A stretch of DNA of 64,000 bases, from NCBI GenBank assembly GCA_963675625.1, contig OY776497.1, forward strand, positions 1,054,001-1,118,000. The letters are read 5' to 3'. Position 1 is the stretch's first letter; each line of letters starts with the position of its first letter. This document shows, piece after piece, positions 55,233 to 63,117 of the stretch. The notes beneath the pieces are model-generated. The model searched no databases. It was not told the DNA's origin and saw only the letters and a list, made by a program, of their open reading frames with translations. This DNA comes from F22 sp963675625 (GTDB lineage: Bacteria; Bacteroidota; Bacteroidia; Bacteroidales; Bacteroidaceae). Position numbers and translations under genes: made by a program.

Positions 55233-57392
55233 TCAATCCTCATGAACTTGTTGCAATTCAAATTCTTTTATAAGAGCATCTTGAATATCACTAGGGACAA
55301 GTTCGTAATTTGCGAAATCCATCGTAAATGAAGCACGTCCTCCAGTTAATGAGCTCAATCCCGTAGCATAGGTACTCATCTCCTTCAAAGGCACTTTGGC
55401 CTGAAGTTTCTCGTACCCTTTCTCACTATTCATTCCCATAATCAATGCACGACGACCTTGCAAATCACTCATCACATCGCCTAATTTATCACTTGGAGCG
55501 TGTACTTCAACATCATAAATAGGTTCTAATATCTTTGGGCCTGCATTTTTAAATGCTTCACTAAAAGCATTTCGTGCCGCCAACATAAATGACACTTCGT
55601 TAGAATCAACTGGATGCATTTTGCCATCATAAACAATAACCCGCACATCACGAGCGTAACTTCCAGTAAGAGGTCCGTGTTCTAAACGTGCCATAACTCC
55701 TTTAACAATGGCAGGCATAAAACGAGTATCAATAGCTCCACCAACCACACTGTTAACAAAGAAAAGCTTACCTCCCCAATCTAATTTATATTCTTCGGAG
55801 CCCTTCACATTAACTTTAATATCTTTACCACCTATTTTATAGGTTTCAGGTATGGGATCACCATCATGGTAAGATTCTACAATCATATGTACTTCTGCAA
55901 ACTGCCCAGCTCCACCAGACTGTTTTTTATGTCTGTAGTCTGCCATAGCTACTTTCGTGATTGTCTCACGATAAGGAATCTTTGGTTCAAGATAATCGAC
56001 CAATAAATTTTCATTGTGTTCTAAGCGCCATTTTAAAGCACGTAGATGAAACTCACCTTGACCATGGACCAACGTTTGGCGCAATTCTTTACTTTGTTCA
56101 ACTTCCCAAGTAGGATCTTCCTCATGCATTCTGTGCAGTACAGACATTAATTTTTCGACATCTGCCTCGTTTTTGGGAACGATCGCACGTGTATATTTAT
56201 ATCTAGGATATTCTATGAAGTCAAATCGATGATCACAATCTTTACTATTTAAGGTGTTCCCAGTACGAACATCTTTTAATTTTACAGCAGCACCAATATC
56301 ACCAGGTTGCAATTCAGACACTTTTTGACGATGCGGTCCAGCTACAACATAAAGCTGTGCTATACGTTCCTTACTTCCTCTATTAGCATTAAGAAAGTCA
56401 TCACCTTCATGTACGGTACCACACATCACTTTAAAGTAAGAGATTTCACCAATATGTGGTTCAACGCTAGTTTTGAAAAAATACAAGCTAGTCGCTCCAT
56501 CCTTATTCGGTGCGACATCTTCTCCTTGAACATTAGTAACCAAAGGCACTTCAGATACAAATGGAACTACATTTCCCAAAAATTCCATCAGACGTCGCAC
56601 ACCCATATCTTTCTTAGCGCATACACAAAAAACTGGATAAATACCTCTTTGTACCAAGCCTAAGCGAATACCTTCACGCATTTCATCTTCACTAAGATAC
56701 TCAGAGTCAAAGAATTTTTCCATAAGGGTATCATCATTCTCTGCGGCAGCTTCCACCAAAGCTCTATGCATTTGATTTGCTTTCTCAAGTTCACTTTCAG
56801 GAATATCGCAAATAGTTGGTTCACCACCATCGGGCGCCCATACATACTGCTTCATTAGTAGCACATCAATTACCGAATTAAATTGGGGGCCAGTCTCCAA
56901 TGGATATTGAACTGGTACTACATGACTACCATAAGCTTCTTTTAACTGGACTAAAATATTGTCGAAATCACATTTTTCATGATCCAAATGATTAACCACG
57001 AAAATAACTGGCTTTTGAGCTTTTTCGATTAATCTATAATTATTATGCGTCGTCACTTCAACACCATACTGACCATTCAGTAATAACATCGCAGTATCTG
57101 TAACACCCAAAGCAGTCAACACCGCTCCAACAAAATCATCCCCACCAGGAGTATCAATTACATTTAATTTTTTGTTCATCCACTCCATATAAGTAACAGT
57201 AGAGAAAATGGAATAACCATATTCATGTTCTACTGGTAAATAATCACTCACAGTGGTATGATTCGATATATTACCTCTACGTTTTATAACACCACTCTCG
57301 CAAAGCATCGCTTCTACAAGAGTGGTTTTTCCTGAGCCATCACTACCTAGGAGGGCTATATTTTTTATTTCGTCAGTTTTATATACTTTCAT
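55233..57392 (-). CDS. fusA2: EF-G paralog (EF-G2 type) with altered GTPase site
   Basis: A 719-residue translational GTPase-like protein. The layout is that of EF-G: G domain (1-285), then domains II-V, with HGQGEFHLRAL and LQGRRALIMGM at the expected places. The P-loop is GSDGSGKTT (about 18-26). The G3 box reads DTPGGDDF, not DTPGHVDF, so the catalytic histidine is absent; NKxD reads NHLD. In Bacteroides thetaiotaomicron the EF-G2 paralog lacks GTPase activity and serves translation in starved cells, and this gene fits it. ATG 57392 gives MKVYKTDEIKN; 57398 is also possible. Confidence 0.85.
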   Translation of the reverse strand: MKVYKTDEIKNIALLGSDGSGKTTLVEAMLCESGVIKRRGNISNHTTVSDYLPVEHEYGYSIFSTVTYMEWMNKKLNVIDTPGGDDFVGAVLTALGVTDTAMLLLNGQYGVEVTTHNNYRLIEKAQKPVIFVVNHLDHEKCDFDNILVQLKEAYGSHVVPVQYPLETGPQFNSVIDVLLMKQYVWAPDGGEPTICDIPESELEKANQMHRALVEAAAENDDTLMEKFFDSEYLSEDEMREGIRLGLVQRGIYPVFCVCAKKDMGVRRLMEFLGNVVPFVSEVPLVTNVQGEDVAPNKDGATSLYFFKTSVEPHIGEISYFKVMCGTVHEGDDFLNANRGSKERIAQLYVVAGPHRQKVSELQPGDIGAAVKLKDVRTGNTLNSKDCDHRFDFIEYPRYKYTRAIVPKNEADVEKLMSVLHRMHEEDPTWEVEQSKELRQTLVHGQGEFHLRALKWRLEHNENLLVDYLEPKIPYRETITKVAMADYRHKKQSGGAGQFAEVHMIVESYHDGDPIPETYKIGGKDIKVNVKGSEEYKLDWGGKLFFVNSVVGGAIDTRFMPAIVKGVMARLEHGPLTGSYARDVRVIVYDGKMHPVDSNEVSFMLAARNAFSEAFKNAGPKILEPIYDVEVHAPSDKLGDVMSDLQGRRALIMGMNSEKGYEKLQAKVPLKEMSTYATGLSSLTGGRASFTMDFANYELVPSDIQDALIKEFELQQVHED

Positions 57393-57460
57393 AAGCATAG
57401 ATTTTAAAGGATTGTGTTCGCAAAATAGACAATTATAAACACCTACACAAAATTATACAG

Positions 57461-57474
57461 ATGTTAAATAACAT
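57461..57474. repeat. Short palindrome upstream of the EF-G2-like gene
   Basis: ATGTTA-AA-TAACAT is a 6-bp arm palindrome in the region between the divergent EF-G2-like and hemW genes, just upstream of a possible TAATTTTG box (plus 57448-57455) on the minus strand. It could be an operator. Confidence 0.35.
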
Positions 57475-57540
57475 ATTTTCAGAATCCAGATCAGGTTTCC
57501 ATATATTTGTCTATAAATGAAATCAAATCCTTGGAAAGCA

Positions 57541-57571
57541 TTGGAAGTTCTACAATTAGTTACTACTTTTG
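57541..57571 (+). promoter_or_regulatory. Promoter of hemW-like gene (TTG, N20, TACTTTTG)
   Basis: TTG at 57541-57543 and TACTTTTG at 57564-57571 are 20 bases apart. The box ends 7 bases before the ATG at 57579, so a leader of only a few bases is expected, and it rules out the longer frame starting at 57507. Confidence 0.65.
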
Positions 57572-57578
57572 TGCCCTT

Positions 57579-58721
57579 ATGGCAGGCATCTATATACACA
57601 TCCCTTTTTGCAAGAAACGTTGCTTTTACTGTGACTTTTATTCTACAACGAATAACAGCCATGAGGCCTTTTTATCGGCATTGCAAGAAGAAATCAAGGA
57701 AAGAAAAAAAGAGCTCAATGGCGAACAAGTATCTACCATCTACTTAGGTGGTGGCACTCCTTCTCAATTAAAAGTTGAAGATATCCAACTAATATTTGAG
57801 ACTTTGCACAAAGAAGAAATAATTGATGACAAGTACATAGAAGAAATAACTATAGAAGCGAATCCTGACGATTTAACCCAAGAATACGTTCAAAAGCTAA
57901 CGACTTTAACTCCTATCAACAGAATAAGCATCGGAGTACAGACTTTCAACGACAACATCTTACAATTAATAAATCGAAGACACACGGCCGAACAAGTCTT
58001 TAAAGCCATCGCCAATTGTCAAAAAAACGGATTGACGAATTATAGTATTGATCTAATTTACGGTTTACCAAATCAAACCATCGAAATCTGGAAAGAAGAT
58101 CTGAGACAAGCACTACTGCTAGCTCCCGCACATATATCTGCTTATCATTTAACTTATGAAAAAGGTACCGAGTTAGAAAGAATGAGACAACGCGGAGAAA
58201 TAGCAATGCCATCAGAAGAACTGAGTGTATCTTATTTCGAGATATTACGGGATACTTTATTAGAAGCTGGATATATAGAATATGAGATCTCTAATTTCTG
58301 CCTTCCACATAAACATGCAAGACACAACTCTAATTATTGGCTAGATGTACCTTATCTTGGACTAGGACCATCAGCACACAGCTACGATGGCAATAAAAGA
58401 CAATGGAATAGCTCGTCTTTAGAAACATATTGTGATACAAATAAAAGGAGAAAAAACATAGAAGTAGAAAAAATTGATCTACAAACTAAATATAACGACC
58501 TTGTCGTCACTAGACTTCGCACAATTTGGGGAATTAAACTTTCAGAAATACGCGAAAAAATTAGCCCAGAATATGCTGAATTTATTTGGAAAGAAGCACA
58601 AACATATATTCAATCAGGGCATATTACTTATAATGAAGCAAATGATATTATAACTTTATCTCCTAAAGGCTTATTTATTTCAGATAAAATTATGACTGAT
58701 TTACTGCACGTAAATGATTAA
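57579..58721 (+). CDS. hemW: HemW-type radical SAM protein (heme chaperone family)
   Basis: A 380-residue radical SAM protein. The 4Fe-4S site is CKKRCFYC (C-x3-C-x2-C) at about 10-17, preceded by IYIHIPF, the HemW opening. GGGTPSQL (about 63-70), ISIGVQTFND (about 120) and a C-terminal helical region follow. Related to coproporphyrinogen dehydrogenase, but HemW lacks the HemN N-terminal arm and binds heme. I set the start at ATG 57579, since a promoter is inside the longer frame. Divergent from the EF-G2-like gene. Confidence 0.88.
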   Translation: MAGIYIHIPFCKKRCFYCDFYSTTNNSHEAFLSALQEEIKERKKELNGEQVSTIYLGGGTPSQLKVEDIQLIFETLHKEEIIDDKYIEEITIEANPDDLTQEYVQKLTTLTPINRISIGVQTFNDNILQLINRRHTAEQVFKAIANCQKNGLTNYSIDLIYGLPNQTIEIWKEDLRQALLLAPAHISAYHLTYEKGTELERMRQRGEIAMPSEELSVSYFEILRDTLLEAGYIEYEISNFCLPHKHARHNSNYWLDVPYLGLGPSAHSYDGNKRQWNSSSLETYCDTNKRRKNIEVEKIDLQTKYNDLVVTRLRTIWGIKLSEIREKISPEYAEFIWKEAQTYIQSGHITYNEANDIITLSPKGLFISDKIMTDLLHVND

Positions 58722-58786
58722 CGCAGAAATATTCAACAGGAAAAAGGAGCTCATATTAAATAAGTCTTAACCCTACTTCAGTTAAA

Positions 58787-58832
58787 CAATAAAATAAAAG
58801 GAGTGACGTAAGCCGAAGCTTAACGTCACTCC
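58787..58832 (-). terminator. Terminator of the porin-glnK-amtB operon
   Basis: On the minus strand GGAGTGACGTTAAGC, TTCG loop and GCTTACGTCACTCC form a 14-bp stem with one bulge (plus 58800-58832), followed by TTTTATTTTATTG. It lies 77 bases after the amtB stop. Confidence 0.85.
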
Positions 58833-58909
58833 AATCATATAAAGAGTATGGAAATGCTAAGATTTTAATTTAGCCAATTTAATATATATCTATTGAACCA
58901 TTATATATT

Positions 58910-60160
58910 CTAGTGATAAGCTGTTTCTCCATGTTCGTAAACATCCAACCCTTCTTCTTCGATACGTTTTGGAACTCGTAAACCATGAGTTTTCTTTAGT
59001 ATGAAGAACAAAATAAAGCCAGTACCAGCAGCCCAAGCGCCAACAGACACAGCTCCAAGAGCTTGCACGCCTAGGAGGCCAAAACCGCCACCATAGAAAA
59101 GTCCTCCATCTGTTGCAAAAAGTCCTACAAGAAGAGTTCCAAGCAAACCACACACACCATGTACAGAAGATGCACCTACAGGGTCATCGATCTTCAAAAC
59201 TTTATCAATAAACTCTACAGAGAAGACCATTACCCCTCCACATATTAGTCCAATTAGGGCAGCACCATACATATCTACTGTATCACAACCAGCTGTAATA
59301 CCAACAAGACCTGCAAGGATACCATTGAGTGTAAATGACAAAGTAGGCTTCTTAAACTGTATCCATGAAACAACCATCGCAGCAATACCACCTACAGCAG
59401 CAGCAATATTAGTTGTAACAAAAACATGTGAAATGGCAACTGCATTTTCTGAGCCTGTAGCGCCGAGCTGTGATCCTGGGTTAAAACCAAACCATCCCAT
59501 CCATAGGATGAAAACACCAAGACATGCCAATGTCAAATTATGTCCTGGTAGAGCATGTGCCTTACCATCTTTACCGTACTTACCCATACGTGGTCCTAAC
59601 AGTGCGGCACCTACTAATGCAATCCACCCACCTACAGAGTGTACGATAGTAGAACCTGCAAAATCGTGGAAGCCCATAGCACCTAACCAACCACCTCCCC
59701 AAGTCCAATGACCTGAGACTGGGTAAATTACAGCAGAAATTACGATTGAATACATGAGATATGTACTAAACTTAGTACGTTCAGCCATAGCTCCAGAAAC
59801 GATAGTTGCAGCTGTAGCGCAGAAAACGGTCTGGAATATCATAAATGCTTCAGTTGGAATTGTAGCTCCATCTGTAGAATAAAACGATAAGTCAAAGAAA
59901 TTAGGCAAACCCATAAAGCCACCTGCACCAAACATAACTCCAAACCCTATAAACCAATATAAGAAAGAGCCAGACATGAAATCCACAAGGTTCTTCATCA
60001 AAATATTTGCCGTATTTTTTGCTCTTGTCATACCAGCCTCAACTAATGCGAATCCTGGCTGCATCCAAAAGACTAGAATTGCAGCAAGCAATACCCACAC
60101 GGTATCTAACCCACTTATTGTATCTACTACTGTTGTAGCATTTGCACTTAATATTGTCAT
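58910..60160 (-). CDS. amtB: Ammonium transporter AmtB
   Basis: A 416-residue inner-membrane ammonium channel with about 11 helices. It opens without a classical signal peptide, the first helix starting near residue 20 (WVLLAAILVFWMQPGFALVEAG). Signature blocks include the twin-histidine pore residues (in DFAGSTIVHSVGG and the later SSVHGVCGLLG). It follows glnK by 34 bases and is controlled by it: PII binds the cytoplasmic face and blocks the pore. The C-terminal tail (about 385-416) would contact GlnK. Confidence 0.95.
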   Translation of the reverse strand: MTILSANATTVVDTISGLDTVWVLLAAILVFWMQPGFALVEAGMTRAKNTANILMKNLVDFMSGSFLYWFIGFGVMFGAGGFMGLPNFFDLSFYSTDGATIPTEAFMIFQTVFCATAATIVSGAMAERTKFSTYLMYSIVISAVIYPVSGHWTWGGGWLGAMGFHDFAGSTIVHSVGGWIALVGAALLGPRMGKYGKDGKAHALPGHNLTLACLGVFILWMGWFGFNPGSQLGATGSENAVAISHVFVTTNIAAAVGGIAAMVVSWIQFKKPTLSFTLNGILAGLVGITAGCDTVDMYGAALIGLICGGVMVFSVEFIDKVLKIDDPVGASSVHGVCGLLGTLLVGLFATDGGLFYGGGFGLLGVQALGAVSVGAWAAGTGFILFFILKKTHGLRVPKRIEEEGLDVYEHGETAYH

Positions 60161-60194
60161 AATCTATATATTTTACCTATTGTGAATACCTATG

Positions 60195-60551
60195 TTATTT
60201 TTCGTTCTCAGCTAGATATAGAGAAATATCTCCTCGTTCGCCATTGCGAATACGAATTGAATCTTCTACTGGAAGTATAAAAATGCGGCCATCGCCAATC
60301 TCACCAGTTTGTGACGATGAGAGAATTGCTTGAACTGCTTTCTCTACATTTTTTTCTCGAACAACAATAGATAAAAGAGTACGCTCAATAGTACTAGTAT
60401 CATATGCGATACCACGATAAATTCGTCCCTCTCTTGAACGGCCGACGCCGCGTACGTCGTAATAAGAGAACCATTCAATATCCGCTGCCAAGAGGGCATC
60501 TTTAACATCTTCAAATTTTGTTTTGCGGATAATAGCTTCAATCTTTTTCAT
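60195..60551 (-). CDS. glnK: P-II nitrogen regulator GlnK
   Basis: A 118-residue trimeric signal protein that senses 2-oxoglutarate, ATP and ADP and gates AmtB. It starts MKKIEAIIRKTKFEDVKDAL. The T-loop has a tyrosine in REGRIYRGIAYD, the usual uridylylation site; whether it is modified in this phylum is unclear. The GDGRIFILPVEDSIRIRNGERGD block is the PII C-terminal signature. It lies in the order porin-like, glnK, amtB on the minus strand. Confidence 0.95.
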   Translation of the reverse strand: MKKIEAIIRKTKFEDVKDALLAADIEWFSYYDVRGVGRSREGRIYRGIAYDTSTIERTLLSIVVREKNVEKAVQAILSSSQTGEIGDGRIFILPVEDSIRIRNGERGDISLYLAENEK

Positions 60552-60666
60552 TTGGTTGGTGGTTTTGATTTAAAAACTAATATATCCTCTAGGCGTACAA
60601 ACACAAGTACACCCTACCATCAGGATATTTATAAATATTGTGTAATTTATACCAGAAAACTAACTC

Positions 60667-61377
60667 TTAAAAACTCAATCCAAACGTAAGATACGCTTTA
60701 TCAGTATATGGATTAAGAGTTATTTTTGCAAAAGCTGGCAATTTTAATTTATCGGTCACAGAAATAGACTTACTTGCACCTAGACCGATATTTGTGATAT
60801 TAGCTCCATCTGAATACATCCCTTCGGCTGGAGTTCCTCCAAGTTCAAAGCTCATATCAAGATCCCCTACAGTAAAGGGCACAGTAGCCTGAATATACGT
60901 TGAATAAGAACGGTCACCATCCTTTCCAAAATAGTCACTACCTGCAAAATTGGTGTTACATGCTAAGGAAAAAGTGCCGAAATCATAAGCTAAAGTTGCT
61001 TCATACACGTGAGCTGTTTCACCAGAAGCATATTTAAAATATTTATTTTCAGCATCATAGACAGAGAACCAATAATCTGTTACTGTTACAGAAAAATCCC
61101 CTACACTATACCCAACATACAAGTCTAATTCCTTTGTGTCAGTTTTTTCAAGCCCTACTGATCCCCAAGTACCAAAAGACAAACCACACGGAGTTTCAAT
61201 AGACATTCCAGGTTGAATACTTACGCCTCCGCAGTCCATCCCACGCCAGATATAACTACTGACCAAGTCAGCCCCAACACTCGCCTTAACCTTTTTCTCT
61301 TGTGCAAACAAATGACCAATTGGTAATGTTGCTGTTAACCCTATTGCTAGTAAAAGCACCGAAATTTTCCTTTTCAT
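60667..61377 (-). CDS. Porin-like outer-membrane protein of the ammonium operon
   Basis: A 236-residue exported protein. The signal peptide runs to about residue 26 (HLFA-QE); I start at M4 of the longer frame (61377) because KRK then begins the n-region. The mature start KVKASVGADLVSSYIWRGMD is the opening of the TorF/TIGR02001-type putative porins, and alternating strands run to the final LTFGLSF with terminal Phe. It lies 115 bases before glnK and has the same orientation, so it is probably the first gene of the amtB operon. A part in ammonium or amine entry is inference. Confidence 0.65.
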   Translation of the reverse strand: MKRKISVLLLAIGLTATLPIGHLFAQEKKVKASVGADLVSSYIWRGMDCGGVSIQPGMSIETPCGLSFGTWGSVGLEKTDTKELDLYVGYSVGDFSVTVTDYWFSVYDAENKYFKYASGETAHVYEATLAYDFGTFSLACNTNFAGSDYFGKDGDRSYSTYIQATVPFTVGDLDMSFELGGTPAEGMYSDGANITNIGLGASKSISVTDKLKLPAFAKITLNPYTDKAYLTFGLSF

Positions 61378-61713
61378 AATCGTCATCTTTAGAAGTTAGA
61401 AATAAATTGTGGAAGACACGCCCGTCTAACTCTTCTGTGTTGTTGAAATAAGTTTGCATTCTATTTTAGCGCTTTGTCTAGACTAATCTTTCCTCCTCTC
61501 CTTATAAATCCCTCTACAATACCATTAACTCGAATATTCCTTGTACAATTTTCACCTATTTATATTCTCTCTCATTTTACAGCTAAGTTAACTTAGATCA
61601 ATACCTATCAAATAAATAACAAAACTCGCTACATACACAAGACGCTAATTTTAGTACAATATAAAACCTCTCTCTTATATAAAGAATAATTTAATTCTCT
61701 TCTCTGTACGCTG
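61378..61713. other. Long leader or spacer, no gene seen
   Basis: About 330 bases between the porin-like gene and its promoter. AT-rich, with no open frame and no hairpin as strong as those above. It would be the 5' leader if transcription starts at the promoter near 61708. Confidence 0.5.
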
Positions 61714-61744
61714 CAAATATAGTGCTTTTATTTTATCCAACAAA
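61714..61744 (-). promoter_or_regulatory. Promoter of the porin-glnK-amtB operon (TTTG, N19, TATATTTG)
   Basis: TTTG (plus 61741-61744) and TATATTTG (plus 61714-61721) on the minus strand, 19 bases apart. The -33 TTTG is itself part of a second TATATTTG. I saw no sigma-54 type site. Confidence 0.6.
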
Positions 61745-61940
61745 TATAAATGTGATATTTTTCTGTTAAATAACACATTTATGCAGCATAAAGACATTCT
61801 AAAATCCAATAACACTTCATTATGACACAAAAGAAATCATTTTTCAATCGTATTGATCATTAACAAAAAGGAGAGTTTCACTATTAATTTATAAGATATA
61901 AATAAAAACAATAAGTAAATCATAAGCCCTAAAGCTGTCA

Positions 61941-61972
61941 TTTGGTTATTTTTCTAATAAAGGTTACCTTTG
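61941..61972 (+). promoter_or_regulatory. Promoter of the lytic transglycosylase (TTTG, N20, TACCTTTG)
   Basis: TTTG at 61941-61944 and TACCTTTG at 61965-61972, with exactly 20 bases between and only 4 before the ATG at 61977. Transcription should begin at or next to the start codon. Confidence 0.8.
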
Positions 61973-61976
61973 CGAC

Positions 61977-62957
61977 ATGAAAACAAATACCCACTTTTTT
62001 ATAGCCTGCGCTATCAGCTTATTTTATTTTTTCATTTGTAACAATACAGGAATGTGCGCTCAAAAACTTCCAACTATTGATTCGCAAATAAGTGTTTTTT
62101 CCAAAGTAGTATCACCAACACCTCCACAAAGTACCAAATTCTGCAATAAAACATACAATTTGAGAAGATTTGACGCACGGGAACGCTTAGAAAGAGAAAT
62201 GCTTTCGTTTTGCTATATGCATTCAACGACTTTACAGATTATAAAAAAAGCCAACAGATTCTTTCCTTTAATTGTGCCTATACTAAAAAAAGAAGGTATA
62301 CCTGAAGATTTTAAATATCTAATGATTATTGAAAGCAACTTAAATACAAAGGCACATTCCAGAGCTGGAGCTGCTGGATTATGGCAACTTATGCCTACAA
62401 CAGGGCGAGAATTAGGACTTGAAATCAATGCCAATATTGACGAGCGTTATAATATTTACAAAGCTACACAAGCCGCATGTAAATATTTAAAGAAAAGATA
62501 TGTTCATTTCCACGACTGGGGACTAGTAGCTCAAAGTTATAACGCTGGTGAAGCAAGCATTGCGCAAGAAATTGAAAAACAACACTCAAAAGATCCATTA
62601 GACTTATATTTAAATACTGAGACATCAAGATATTTCTTTCGTATTATAGCATGCAAACTATTATTTCAAGATCCTTCAACTTTTGGTTTCTATCTTAAAT
62701 CATCCCAATTATACCCTCAACTAGATTATACAGACAAAACTGTAACATATCCAATTAGTGACTTGGCTAGATGGGCGCAAAAACATGGCACAACATATAG
62801 TTTACTGAAACGTTCCAATCCATGGCTCCTTCAAAACACTCTCCAAAACAAAAGTCATCGCACATATATAATTAAAATACCAACAAAGTCTAGCATATAC
62901 TACATACCATCGGAAACAAAACCATACAATAGCAATTGGGTGATTCCTCACCAATAA
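61977..62957 (+). CDS. Lytic transglycosylase, SLT domain
   Basis: A 326-residue exported wall enzyme. A signal peptide (about 1-29, to GMCA-Q) is followed by a SLT/goose-lysozyme-like domain (about 100-220). The catalytic glutamate is in MIIESNLNTKAHSRAGAAG (E about 120), followed by LWQLMPTTGRELGL and QSYNAGEASI, all family signatures. The C-terminal 100 residues look like a LysM-type region with weak match. It would cut between MurNAc and GlcNAc. Its message is predicted to be leaderless. Confidence 0.88.
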   Translation: MKTNTHFFIACAISLFYFFICNNTGMCAQKLPTIDSQISVFSKVVSPTPPQSTKFCNKTYNLRRFDARERLEREMLSFCYMHSTTLQIIKKANRFFPLIVPILKKEGIPEDFKYLMIIESNLNTKAHSRAGAAGLWQLMPTTGRELGLEINANIDERYNIYKATQAACKYLKKRYVHFHDWGLVAQSYNAGEASIAQEIEKQHSKDPLDLYLNTETSRYFFRIIACKLLFQDPSTFGFYLKSSQLYPQLDYTDKTVTYPISDLARWAQKHGTTYSLLKRSNPWLLQNTLQNKSHRTYIIKIPTKSSIYYIPSETKPYNSNWVIPHQ

Positions 62958-63016
62958 TCAACTAACACGTTAAACATATCACAATGAACACGCAGAATTA
63001 TCAGTAGTCGTCATGA

Positions 63017-63046
63017 TTGTTATTGTTTAAATTAATATTATCTTTG
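63017..63046 (+). promoter_or_regulatory. Promoter of the SulP gene (TTG, N19, TATCTTTG)
   Basis: TTG at 63017-63019 and TATCTTTG at 63039-63046 have 19 bases between. Leader to ATG 63118 is about 65 bases. Confidence 0.7.
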
Positions 63047-63117
63047 TGGCTTCTTTTTCAAATAATGCTAATAAAATTGCTCTCGTGTAGCAAAACCTAT
63101 TAATAAAAGCGATTTAT

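Noticed and set aside
58890..59153. 87-codon Trp/Cys/Arg-rich frame over the amtB end
   Set aside because: Composition is that of a shifted membrane-protein frame, and amtB is certain.
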